NCBI GenBank assembly: GCA_018434645.1
Contig: JAHDOX010000008.1
Location: forward strand, 1 to 9,380
Direction: 5' to 3'
DNA length: 9,380 nt
From: Synergistales bacterium
Lineage (GTDB): Bacteria > Synergistota > Synergistia > Synergistales > Thermovirgaceae
In this document: positions 1-7,900 of the stretch, piece by piece
How the letters are laid out: every line of letters begins with the position of its first letter
Numbering within the stretch: position 1 is the stretch's first letter
Notes under the pieces: model-generated
What the model was told of the DNA's origin: nothing
Databases searched by the model: none
The model's input: only the letters and a program-made list of their open reading frames with translations
Translations under genes and position numbers: made by a program

Positions 1-282
1 AAAGAAGATTTCATAAAAGAATTCCGAAATATAAGGAAACACGGGTATGCCTTCAGTGAATCAGAGAGAGAGTTGGGAGTCTCTTCCGTTGCCGCACCAA
101 TTTTTGACTTAGATGGGACAATAAGGGCATGTCTCGCTATATCTGGCCCTTCTGCCAGATATCATGGACAACACCTTGAAAAAATAAAGGATGTTGCTAT
201 AAACGGTGCTCGAGAAATTACAAAAGCCTTGGCTGGCACCGAATGTCCGTCTCAAACAGAGTCACGTCCTCATTTAAATTGA
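1..282 (+). CDS. IclR-family transcriptional regulator, C-terminal part (5' end outside window)
   Basis: An open frame runs from base 1 to a TGA at 280-282, giving 93 residues with no N-terminal end in the window. The residues match the end of the IclR effector-binding (GAF-like) domain: a 'GYAFSESERELGVSSVAAPIFD' type stretch (quoted in part: GVSSVAAPIFD), then DLDGTIRACLAISGPSARY and a closing amphipathic helix around EKIKDVAINGAREITKAL. In this family the N-terminal winged helix-turn-helix, missing here, binds DNA, and this domain binds a small metabolite, often an aromatic or carboxylic catabolic intermediate. The gene points towards the serine dehydratase and the racemase/dehydrogenase pair, so local regulation is plausible but unproven. 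No terminator hairpin is evident after the stop. The family call is firm; the ligand is unknown. Confidence 0.88.
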   Translation, partial: KEDFIKEFRNIRKHGYAFSESERELGVSSVAAPIFDLDGTIRACLAISGPSARYHGQHLEKIKDVAINGAREITKALAGTECPSQTESRPHLN

Positions 283-428
283 GCCACTTTCTTTTGACTT
301 CCGCGTTTCGTCTCCGCCAGATGCCGCAGATACCCCTTGAATATGGTTAAGTGGACATCCAGTTTCCCGCAAAAGAAGACACTCCCGCCCTCCCTGTGCG
401 CCCCCGGGACGTTGCAGAAATAAATCAT
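270..428 (-). other. Possible small ORF, 52 codons, antisense to the IclR 3' end; doubtful
   Basis: On the minus strand an ATG at 426-428 opens a frame ending in TGA at 270-272, overlapping the last 13 bases of the IclR gene. The frame stays open upstream of the ATG to a stop at 462-464. Its first two-thirds has a G/C-rich third codon position like the real genes here, and it reads MIYFCNVPGAHREGG and then FFCGKLDVHLTIFKGYLRHL. No Shine-Dalgarno sequence precedes the ATG and I recognise no family. It could be the 3' remnant of a decayed gene, cut off where the transposon end begins (about 457), or a chance frame. Confidence 0.2.
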
Positions 429-456
429 TTTCACGGCGGCCAATCCACTCGACCTA
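283..456. other. Intergenic stretch between the IclR gene and the transposon-like end
   Basis: These 174 bases hold no convincing plus-strand gene, no clear terminator for the IclR gene and no strong sigma-70 promoter. The only coding signal is the doubtful minus-strand frame listed separately. The first direct repeat of the presumed insertion-sequence end begins immediately to the right, so the boundary of the inserted DNA is probably near 455. Confidence 0.5.
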
Positions 457-618
457 TTGCCTCACGTAAAAATCTATACGAAACGTAACGTTGCCTCACG
501 AAGAAAACTAGACGAAAGAGGGTTCTCTCTGAGCAGTTTCCCTTGCTTCATTTTATTTTTCGGCGCTTCCGACTTTCTGTCAACACCCCGAATTGCCTCA
601 CCCAAAACCTGGACGAAA
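457..618 (+). repeat. Three direct repeats of ~27 bp, probable transposase-binding sites of an IS end
   Basis: Three same-orientation copies lie at 457-483, 491-517 and 593-618. Each has TTGCCTCAC, 11-12 variable A-rich bases and then ACGAAA. The first two match at 23 of 27 positions; the third has a one-base gap. Copies one and two start 34 bp apart and two and three 102 bp apart. Repeated sites next to a truncated transposase start are typical of the ends of DDE elements with several binding sites, such as IS21, Mu and Tn7. The repeats themselves are seen directly; their role as transposase sites is inferred from position. Confidence 0.65.
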
Positions 619-630
619 GGTCTACGATTT

Positions 631-653
631 CTCCGGGGTCATTGACCCCGGAG
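631..653 (+). promoter_or_regulatory. 10-3-10 hairpin overlapping the transposase ribosome-binding region
   Basis: CTCCGGGGTC (631-640), ATT and GACCCCGGAG (644-653) form a perfect 10-bp stem with a 3-base loop. The 3' arm runs into the purine-rich GGAGGGAGGAA at 650-660, the Shine-Dalgarno region for the GTG at 667. Several insertion sequences use such a hairpin so that read-through transcripts entering from outside cannot be translated into transposase. That role is inferred here. It could also be a small terminator, although no T-run follows. Confidence 0.5.
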
Positions 654-666
654 GGAGGAAGGCACG

Positions 667-790
667 GTGAGGCTGACGATGGGAACCAGGGACGAAATCC
701 TGCGAACGATGGCGGGAGCGTACAGGAAGGCCACCAAGAAGGAAAAGGGCCGTATGCTCGACCAAGTCGTGGAAGTTGCCCGACTCAAAC
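667..790 (+). pseudogene. N-terminal remnant of a DDE/rve-type (integrase-core) transposase
   Basis: A GTG at 667 has GGAGG at 654-658, 8 bases upstream; an ATG at 679 is a possible second start. The first ~40 codons read MGTRDEILRTMAGAYRKA, then TKKEKGRMLDQVVEVARL. This basic, helical pattern (RYRKA-(S/T)KKEKG-x-(I/M)LDE) is what I know from the N-terminus of rve/DDE transposases of the IstA-like or ISNCY kind. Homology appears to stop near codon 41, where native sequence upstream of the serine dehydratase begins. The HTH and catalytic core are absent, so it cannot transpose. The frame continues open into the serine dehydratase. The family call rests on pattern memory, not on a search. Confidence 0.55.
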
Positions 791-834
791 TGCCGTGGAA
801 AGATTTTAATGATCTAAAAAGTGAGGGATTTTCA

Positions 835-2382
835 ATGAAACAAGTAAGCATTCTCAATAACGTAATCGGACCTGTGATGCGAGGCCCTTCAAGTTCTCAC
901 ACGGCAGGACCGTGGAGAATAGGCCTCATCGCCCGCGATCTTCTGGGTGAGCCGCCGGCCGGGGCAAACCTTTTCTTTCACCCCGAAAGCTCTCTGGCCG
1001 TCTGCTATCACGACCAGGGAAGCGATCTCGCCTTTGTTACAGGTCTTTTGGGCCGGGAACTGACGGACTCCAAGTTTCCACTGATGCTTGAAGAAGCCCA
1101 CAGGGAAGGCATTGAGGTAACCTTCGGGCTCAAAGCGTTCCCTGAAGCCGACCACCCGAACAGCGCGCTCCTTGAAGTTATCGGCCCAAGCGGGAAAAGT
1201 GTGAGGATTCATGCTCGATCCGTTGGCGGCGGTTCCATTGAAATAGCCTCAGTGAACGGGTTTTCCGTATTTATGACGGGAGACCGGTACGTGATGATTG
1301 TCGAAACAGAACCGGATAAAGCCCAAAACACCCTGTCCCTTTTAAGGAAATGGGACAAAAACCCCGGTACTACCAAAAAGGACGAAAGAACAGCATGTCT
1401 GGGGACGTCCTTTTTTGAACCCTCTAAAGAATTCATCGAAGAGATCAAAAATACACCCTCGGTTCTTTCGTTACACTTTGCGAGGCCCGTCATGCTGCCA
1501 CCCTGCGGAAAGGAAACATTTCTTGACATCAGCGAGATGATTGATGCTGCGGAAACCGAGGGATTAACTCTCGGCGAGGCGGCCATGGCGGGCGAAGTGT
1601 CCCTTTTGGGACTTCCAGGGGAAGAGCTGCAGAGGGAAATGGCCTTTCGCCTCTCGGTCATGCTCGAATCCGTCGAGCGTGGCCTCGTCGGCCGGAATTT
1701 AAAGACGAAACTGGTCGCTCCCGTAGCTGGAGATATCTACGAAGCAGAATCAAAGGGGGAAATGTTTCTCGGAGGAGTCCATGCACGTGCCGCGGCAAGA
1801 TCCATGGCCGTTATGCATGTCAACGGCGCGGGTGGTGTGGTGTGTTCGGCTCCTACCGGCGGCTCCGCCGGAGTTATTCCGGCCGTTGCTGCGACGCTTT
1901 TGGAGGACTTCGGCCTGAGCCGCGAAAAGGTGCTCTGCTGTCTTTGGGCCGCCGGCGCAATCGGCTGGGCGCTCGACAAACGCAGCACCTTCGCCGCTGA
2001 GGTGGCCGGCTGCCAGGTCGAAATAGGCGCCGCTGGAGCCATGGGGGCGGCAGCGGTTGTCGAGGCCGCGGGAGGGACGGCGCGTCAGGCCTGCGATGCC
2101 GCAGCCATGGTATTTCAGAACGTCATGGGATCGGTGTGCGACCTGGTCCAGGGCATCGTGGAGATCCCTTGTCACAGCAGAAACGCAGCCCTGGCGTCCC
2201 AGGCATTTCTCGCGGCCGACCTTGTCCTCGGAGGCTACCGCAACCTGATACCCCTCGACGAGACAATCGACGCTGTAGACAGCGTGGGGCGGATGCTCCC
2301 GGCAGAGCTTCGATGTACCTCTCGGGGAGGTTTGGCCCTTTGCCCCTCGGCCAGGGAAATTCCCCGTAGGGATTTGACATAG
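835..2382 (+). CDS. sdaA: L-serine dehydratase (L-serine ammonia-lyase), iron-sulfur dependent, single chain
   Basis: This enzyme deaminates L-serine to pyruvate and ammonia in the cytoplasm using a [4Fe-4S] cluster. The 515-residue chain fuses the beta domain, with the signature GPSSSHTAGP at about residues 17-26, to the alpha domain, with the APTGGSAGVIPAV loop at about 339-351. Three cysteines in GCQVEIG, SVCDLVQG and EIPCHSRN (393, 435, 446) have spacings of 42 and 11, the same as C343, C385 and C396 of E. coli SdaA, so the cluster site is intact. I chose the ATG at 835 because GAGGG at 823-827 lies 7 bases upstream and the family homology begins there. A longer in-frame start (GTG 667, 571 residues) would add the transposase remnant. 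At 515 residues it exceeds E. coli SdaA (about 454); the extra length lies mostly in the region between the two domains, around residues 130-230. Confidence 0.93.
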   Translation: MKQVSILNNVIGPVMRGPSSSHTAGPWRIGLIARDLLGEPPAGANLFFHPESSLAVCYHDQGSDLAFVTGLLGRELTDSKFPLMLEEAHREGIEVTFGLKAFPEADHPNSALLEVIGPSGKSVRIHARSVGGGSIEIASVNGFSVFMTGDRYVMIVETEPDKAQNTLSLLRKWDKNPGTTKKDERTACLGTSFFEPSKEFIEEIKNTPSVLSLHFARPVMLPPCGKETFLDISEMIDAAETEGLTLGEAAMAGEVSLLGLPGEELQREMAFRLSVMLESVERGLVGRNLKTKLVAPVAGDIYEAESKGEMFLGGVHARAAARSMAVMHVNGAGGVVCSAPTGGSAGVIPAVAATLLEDFGLSREKVLCCLWAAGAIGWALDKRSTFAAEVAGCQVEIGAAGAMGAAAVVEAAGGTARQACDAAAMVFQNVMGSVCDLVQGIVEIPCHSRNAALASQAFLAADLVLGGYRNLIPLDETIDAVDSVGRMLPAELRCTSRGGLALCPSAREIPRRDLT

Positions 2383-2407
2383 ATTACATTCAGATAACAT
2401 AAAAACC

Positions 2408-2430
2408 GGGGCAGCCTTAATGGCCGCCCC
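2408..2430. terminator. Terminator hairpin between convergent sdaA and FAD dehydrogenase genes
   Basis: GGGGCAGCC (2408-2416) and GGCCGCCCC (2422-2430) pair over nine positions with one A-C mismatch and a TTAAT loop. Read on the minus strand, the stem is followed by GGTTTTTAT, a good U-tract for the gene ending at 2465. Read on the plus strand the tail is poor (TTCCTAACGTTT), so termination of sdaA here would be weaker. Confidence 0.75.
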
Positions 2431-2464
2431 TTCCTAACGTTTACATCATCGCGGGAATTTCCCT

Positions 2465-3610
2465 TTATATACAAGCGGGTTCGAAGAAAAGGTCATTCTC
2501 CTCGAAACGGCTGTATCGAAACATAGAGACGTCGAGAAAGGGCTCTTTCCCCATTACCATTTCAGACATGATCCTGCCCACGGAGGGGGCGAATTGCAGT
2601 CCGTGCCCGCTCCATCCACAGTCCAGGTAAAAGCCCTCTACGGGCGTGCCGCCGACTATGGCCTGCTGGTCCGGCGTAATGTCGTAGGGCCCCGTCCACT
2701 GCCTGACCACCCTCACGCCCTGCAGGATCGGCATCTTCGCCAGAACCCTCTTTGACACTTCCTCCAGAAACTGCCACGAAGACTCGTAGCTTGTGTCCTT
2801 TTTCTCTTCGGGGTTCCCCCAACCGAGCAGGAATGTCCCGTTTGGGCACTGTTTCCAGTAACTCCCGTCGTCGAGACAGAGCGTCATGGGATGCTTCATC
2901 CGTTCCACCGGCTCCGTCACCAGAAGCTGGTGCCTTTCGGGCGTTATGGGGACGTCGAGCCCAATCCATCGGGCCACATCAACGCTCCACGGCCCGGCGG
3001 CGCAGACTACCGTGCCCACTTCCCAGTCTCCCCTGGAGGTTTTTACTCCCACTATCTTACCGTTCACCATCTGAAGACCGGTCACTTCCGTTTCGGTGAA
3101 GATTTCCGCCCCTTCCCTCCTCGCGGCGTCACCATAGGCGAAGGTGAGGGTATGGGGGTTGATATGCCCGTCCTTTTCATTCCAGCTGGCACCCAACATT
3201 CCCTCGGTGTCCAGGTGAGGTGCGACTTCGTTGATTTCATCGGGGGTAAGGATCCTGGAATCGATTCCGAGGGAGTTTTGCAGCTGTACGTTCTTTTTGA
3301 GCTGGGCAAGCTGGGTTTCGCTGTAAGCGATCCAAAGGTAGCCTGACGGGTCGTATTCAAGGTCCGCCCCATATTCCAGCTCATCCTGCAAAACCGGGAA
3401 CTTTTCCATGTTGTAGATGGAAAGCCTGCAATTGATGGTAGTTCCAAACTGCCGCCTTATGCCCGCGCCGCTTCGCCCGCTCGCTCCCGAGGATAAGTAA
3501 TCCCTTTCAAAAAGGACCGTTTTGACTCCTTCCCTGGCGAGATGCCACGCAATCGAGCACCCATGCACTCCACCGCCGATAATGGCAACATCCGCTGTCC
3601 GCCCCGTCAT
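2465..3610 (-). CDS. FAD-dependent amino-acid dehydrogenase, DAO fold, SoxB / proline dehydrogenase PDH1-beta type
   Basis: This 381-residue flavoprotein of the DAO superfamily has an N-terminal Rossmann motif, GGGVHG, at residues 12-17 and a C-terminal FAD/substrate segment, CGWSGHGLQFAPSVG. The middle (GYLWIAY, KKNVQLQNSLGI, ILTPDEINEVAPHLD, ASWNEKDGHINPHT) follows the catalytic beta subunit of the dye-linked proline dehydrogenase PDH1 and sarcosine oxidase beta. It probably oxidises a secondary amine or imino acid such as proline, hydroxyproline, sarcosine or a D-isomer. The PDH1/Sox partner subunits are not in this window, so the electron acceptor is unknown. I chose the start at 3610 because GGGAGG lies 7 bases upstream; the in-frame ATG at 3625 overlaps that site and has no Shine-Dalgarno of its own. 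Divergence from a proline racemase-family gene supports a role in (hydroxy)proline breakdown. Confidence 0.88.
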   Translation of the reverse strand: MTGRTADVAIIGGGVHGCSIAWHLAREGVKTVLFERDYLSSGASGRSGAGIRRQFGTTINCRLSIYNMEKFPVLQDELEYGADLEYDPSGYLWIAYSETQLAQLKKNVQLQNSLGIDSRILTPDEINEVAPHLDTEGMLGASWNEKDGHINPHTLTFAYGDAARREGAEIFTETEVTGLQMVNGKIVGVKTSRGDWEVGTVVCAAGPWSVDVARWIGLDVPITPERHQLLVTEPVERMKHPMTLCLDDGSYWKQCPNGTFLLGWGNPEEKKDTSYESSWQFLEEVSKRVLAKMPILQGVRVVRQWTGPYDITPDQQAIVGGTPVEGFYLDCGWSGHGLQFAPSVGRIMSEMVMGKEPFLDVSMFRYSRFEENDLFFEPACI

Positions 3611-3709
3611 CTTAAAGCCTCCCATCCAACCAAGTGAATCTGGGACCTATTGCATAGTTATGGACCTTGTATAATTTTTATTTTGCGTATTTTTGTAATT
3701 TTTGCAGAA

Positions 3710-3738
3710 TTGCGACTTGTACACCCTCCGCCTATAAT
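3710..3738 (+). promoter_or_regulatory. Sigma-70-like promoter for the proline racemase-family gene
   Basis: TTGCGA (3710-3715) and TATAAT (3733-3738) are separated by exactly 17 bases. The -10 box is a perfect consensus and the -35 matches at four of six positions. Transcription would start near 3745, leaving a 5' leader of about 115 bases. The surrounding sequence (3660-3710) is very AT-rich and may also hold the promoter for the minus-strand dehydrogenase, but I could not pick convincing boxes for it. Confidence 0.7.
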
Positions 3739-3741
3739 CTG

Positions 3742-3759
3742 AATACAAAAGATTGTATT
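3742..3759. promoter_or_regulatory. Palindromic operator candidate at the racemase transcription start
   Basis: AATACAA (3742-3748), a 4-base spacer and TTGTATT (3753-3759) form a perfect 7-4-7 inverted repeat. It begins 3 bases after the -10 box and so covers the expected transcription start, where a bound repressor would block initiation. The regulator is unknown; an IclR- or GntR-type protein is plausible. The palindrome is seen directly; the operator role is inferred. Confidence 0.5.
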
Positions 3760-3858
3760 GACATCCCACAAGGTAGTCAAACCAATATTGTCAATTTTGG
3801 TTCGATCTTTTTGAGGACATGAAACAACAGGTACGATTTCGGTAAGGGGGATCCAAAA

Positions 3859-4869
3859 ATGGAAATCATACGGGCAACGGCTGTAGTTGATACCCATACC
3901 GGCGGAGAGCCTACGCGGATCATAATTGGAGGCGGTCCATGGCTTCAGGGCAAGACTATGGGTGAAAAGTGGGCCTATCTGAGGGAAAACCTCAAGGATT
4001 TCAGGAATTTCGTAATGCATGAACCCCGCGGTCATTCGGACATGTTCGGCGCCTTTCTGACACCTCCGGTCCGGGAAGATTCCCACTACGGGGTGCTTTT
4101 TATGGATTCGGGCGACGGCGTTTCAATGTGCGGGCACGGCTCTATCGGCACGGCCAACGCTATCGTCGAACTGGGCATGGTCCCACGGCAGGAACCTGTA
4201 ACCACCGTAGTCCTGGATACCCCCGCGGGACAGGTTTCGCTGGACGTGGAAGTAAAAGACGGTACAGTTGGTGACGTCATACTGGCCAACGTTCCCGCCT
4301 TCGTTTACGCTACCGACGTAAAAATCGGACTCCCCTCGCGCAGAGGGAAGAACTTCCGCATGGATATAGCCTTCGGCGGAAACTTCTTCGCCATAATTCA
4401 CGCCGAAGACCTTGGTTTCACCCTGGAAAAAGAAGAAGTGCCGGAGATGTTGCGGACGGGCCTTGAGATACTCCGTGAAGTCAACAAAACCGTCAAGGTG
4501 GAGCATCCAACCGAAAAATACATCAATTCCGTGGGTCTTGTCGAATTCAGCCTCGAGAGGAGAGGCAAACCGACAAAAAACTGCGTCGTTTTCGGGGAAA
4601 GCAACGTCGACAGGTCACCTTGCGGCACGGGGACCTGCGCCAAAATGGCACTACTTGCATCGAAGGGAAAACTGGCTCCGGGAGGAGTCTTTGAACATGA
4701 AAGCGTCACGGGGAGCGTCTTTCGCGGTTTCTACAAGGAAGGACCTGCCGTGGGCGGATACAAGACCATCCTTCCTTTCATCAGGGGAAAAGCCAGCATC
4801 ACGGGTTTCAACTTTCTCATTCAGCAGAAGGACGACGAAATGGGAAGCGGTTTCCTGCTCCCACGTTAA
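3859..4869 (+). CDS. Proline racemase / 4-hydroxyproline 2-epimerase family protein
   Basis: This 336-residue cytoplasmic, cofactor-free enzyme inverts the alpha-carbon of proline or hydroxyproline with two cysteines acting as acid and base. Both are present: C91 in SMCGHGSIG and C255 in DRSPCGTGTCAKMA, so it is a racemase/epimerase and not the Cys-to-Ser/Thr dehydratase branch of the family. Other family marks are DTHTGGEPTRI at 11-21, MHEPRGHSDMFG at 53-64 and FGGNFFAIIHAEDLG at 172-186. Length and layout closely follow clostridial PrdF-type proline racemase (about 335 residues). AAGGGGG at 3844-3850 lies 8 bases before the ATG. The gene is divergent from an FAD dehydrogenase that could oxidise its product. 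Whether proline or 4-hydroxyproline is the substrate cannot be settled from sequence alone. Confidence 0.92.
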   Translation: MEIIRATAVVDTHTGGEPTRIIIGGGPWLQGKTMGEKWAYLRENLKDFRNFVMHEPRGHSDMFGAFLTPPVREDSHYGVLFMDSGDGVSMCGHGSIGTANAIVELGMVPRQEPVTTVVLDTPAGQVSLDVEVKDGTVGDVILANVPAFVYATDVKIGLPSRRGKNFRMDIAFGGNFFAIIHAEDLGFTLEKEEVPEMLRTGLEILREVNKTVKVEHPTEKYINSVGLVEFSLERRGKPTKNCVVFGESNVDRSPCGTGTCAKMALLASKGKLAPGGVFEHESVTGSVFRGFYKEGPAVGGYKTILPFIRGKASITGFNFLIQQKDDEMGSGFLLPR

Positions 4870-4899
4870 AATAAAAAACAAAGATCCCTGTTTCTTTTT

Positions 4900-4947
4900 A
4901 AAAGCCCTTCGCCGAAGTCAGCGACTTTCATGAAGGGCTTTTTGTTT
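4900..4947. terminator. Bidirectional terminator between the racemase and the large exported-protein gene
   Basis: AAAAGCCCTTC (4900-4910) pairs perfectly with GAAGGGCTTTT (4932-4942) over 11 bp, followed by TTTGTTTTT on the plus strand. A smaller stem (AAGTC/GACTT) lies within the loop. It serves the racemase gene on the plus strand. On the minus strand the hairpin overlaps the last codons and stop (4918-4920) of the convergent gene, so that gene's terminator is partly coding. Confidence 0.85.
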
Positions 4948-7900
4948 TTCGGGCACGACGACGTCACCGAAAACCGTAAGCCTTTCGGTGGCTTTGTCCT
5001 CACAGCACAGTGTCCTGTTGATCCCGTTGGGAAGGACTTTGAACGCCTGGACCGGAAAACCCGCTCCTGAAACGTCGAGCACCAGGTTTTCGCCCAGCCT
5101 GAAGACTATGACTACCGCGTTCTCGCCTATATACAACCTCTCATTATGTCCCCCGGGAGAAAAAACCACCGGCGGACATTCATGCAGTCGAAGTCCCTGT
5201 TCATCGTAAACGGAAAGCCCCTTCAACCCTTCTTTCGAGACAGCCGCCAGCCCGTAGTCTCCGAACCCGTAAAGGAAACCCTGCAGGATCTCCTGCAGGA
5301 GATCCTGCAACCTTTTCTCCTTTTCAAACCGTCTCCCCAAATTTTCCTCTCCGTAATCAACGAAAGAAGCCAGACCCACCAGGCTGTCCATGTAGGCCCC
5401 TCCCAGTTGGCAGAGAAAATACAATTTTGCGTTTTCGGCCATCCTGAGGAATTTTTCTTCAGGAAGGTCCTTGACTGCCACACCTTCTGCAGCAGCAGCC
5501 ATTTCCCTGAGTCTTCCCGTCTTGCCTTCGTAGGAAAACCGATCGTTTGCAGCAAGGCTGCGGGAAAAGGCGTCACCAAGGATGACGGCTGAATCACCGT
5601 GTTTGCCCTCGCTGAGCAAGCGCTTTGCCTTAAGTACCACAAGCCTGGCGTTTTCGCCCGGAAACATCGACGAATACAGCACTACCAGCGGCATAACCCC
5701 TCTTGTCTTGGCCATTTCCTTTTCGTCTTCGGGCCGGAAGGACAAAACCCGAGTTTCGGTCCGACCGAAAGAAATAGCCGAACGGCCGTCTTTTCCCTCG
5801 AAGGCCAGCTTGATGCGAAAGGTATAATCTCCCCATAAAGGCGGAATGAAACCGGGCAGATTGAAGCCTGTTTGTTGTTTCCCAGAGCTCCAGTAAGGAT
5901 GCTCTCCGGCAAGCACCCAGCCTGATCCCCCCTCTTTTGCCAATAACCACCTTTCCGGCTGGAAGGTAGCCGGTTCCTCCTGCAAGGTCACTCCGGGAAG
6001 TGTTTCCAGGAGCTTTTCAAGAAGCCCTTCGTCTTCTTCGGCAAGAGGAAAGGGGGTATAGTTCACGGGTTCGATCTCCACCACCGGCGAAAGCCCGAAG
6101 GATTCGAGAAATCCTTCCAGGTCTGTTTCCGGGTTGAGCTTGTCGGATATGGTTACTTTTAGGGGGACATAGGTCCCTGGAAATTCCGACTGTTCCTTCT
6201 CTGCTTCTATTTCCGAAACCACAGGCATGGAACCGACCCTGAAATTAACCGTTTCGTAAAGGTTCAGCCCGGGCACCTCGACAACCACCGTTTCTTCAAC
6301 GGGCGTTATCTCCGGCAAAGAGCCGCCCCACCTGTACAACAGGCTTTGCCATGCCCCGGGTTCACCTGAAACTTTCAAAGGAGCGCTCGTCCAGTTAGTC
6401 CCCTTGTCACTTAAAAGCCCAAAACCACTTGTAGTTCGTACTACGACTTCATACTTGTCAGAGTCGCGGGGAAGTCCACCCTCAAAGAAACGGAAATGGA
6501 TCACGTTAGGGAACGAGTCGTCCCCCGGGATCAGGTCATGCTGAGCCGAAGCCTCCAGAAAGGAGGACCTGACAATCCATAGCTGCACTTTTTCGCGCGA
6601 ACCCGATGCGTCGTCTCTTATGCCAAAAGTTATCAGTCCGTCGAAGTTCCGCTCTGTCTCTTCGACACCAGGTGCCTCGTAGGCGATAAATGCCTTGCCG
6701 GCCGGATCGGTGGCGACGTAGAGGGTATTTTCGTCCACTCCCGTTGCCATGGGGGAGTAAAGCCTCCCGAGCCGGGGCCTTTCGACGGCGAGTTCCGCAC
6801 CAGCTACAGGTTGGCCTCTTTCGGTCAGCTCTACGTTTATCCAGCAAGTATTTCTGACCGTCCCTTCTGTTTCCATCTCGATGAAACCTGACACCGAGAA
6901 AGAAAGAGACCTTGCCGGAACTGCAGATGAAGCCTCGCGGCTTTTTGGGACATTCTCATCATCTTTCTGGCTTCCGTAACGTTCTTCGGCTGCGAGGCAA
7001 AAAGCCTTTTCAAAACGCTTGACTAGTTCTCTAAAAACTTCGGCTGGCAGGTCATTACCGCGGCCCGGCTTTATGTCCAGTATCAAGCCTGTCCGTGGAA
7101 CCCCTCCGGGGAAAAGTGCCAGTGCCGCACTTTCGCCGCCGTTATAAAGCCGAGCCAGAAGAAAATCCCTGGATTTTACAATAAGCTCCGCCCGTTCTTC
7201 CGACAGTAGCCCGTTGAACGGGAAGTCCCGCCATTCAAGAAAAAGGGCCGGCTTCTTTTCGACCAGCGGAGCATCGTTTCCCCCTTCAGTCCAGGGGTTT
7301 CTGTGTACGAGACGGATATCCAGGCCGGCCGGCAAAGTCCTTTGGCTCGTGGCTGCTCCTTCTGCCTTAAAATCCAAAAACAAATGGCGCTCGATGTTTT
7401 TGCCTTCCATCCAGTTTATCGAAAAGGGCTCGACCTTCCCGAAGATGCTTCTCAATAAATGATTCCTCTCCGCTTGGAAAGCTCCATCGATTTCATTTTC
7501 GATCTCTTTCCTTTGCCCGGAAATCACTGACTGAAATTCATCGCCCCCGGGCCAGGAGGTGTCGGACCTGCCCGACAAAAGGGCCAGTAGAGTCAGGTCT
7601 TTTGCTGCGGCATACTTTTTTGCCGCTTCCTTCAAAGAGGAATTGTATTCTCTTATGTCTTTTTTACGTTCTTCGATAAGATCGTTGTCTGATGGTGAGC
7701 CCGGGACAAAACCTGCATCGTCTTTTCCCAGCATATATTCCATTTCCCGCGCGGCCTGGTTCAGGTCAATCCACATGATCGGAAATATTTCCTGCATATA
7801 TCGCTCAAGAAGAGGTGGTGGAACCTCTCGGGCCGAAAGATGCGACGCGCCACTTTTTGCATTGGGCCACGAACCCGACCAGATGACCCAGGCCCAATAA

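Noticed and set aside
457..645. 62-codon plus-strand frame through the three repeats
   Set aside because: It begins at a TTG inside the first repeat, has no ribosome-binding site, and its residues follow the DNA repeats rather than any protein pattern.
1750..2400. 216-codon minus-strand frame opposite the serine dehydratase
   Set aside because: It is a shadow of a G/C-rich coding region whose plus-strand frame has intact catalytic cysteines; it has no recognisable protein pattern.
3739..3858. Riboswitch in the ~115-base leader of the racemase gene
   Set aside because: Beyond the operator-like palindrome I see no multi-stem aptamer pattern and no terminator/anti-terminator pair before the ATG.
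3658..4086. 142-codon minus-strand frame across the racemase promoter and 5' end
   Set aside because: It lies opposite the certain racemase gene and covers its promoter; no family or ribosome-binding site is seen.
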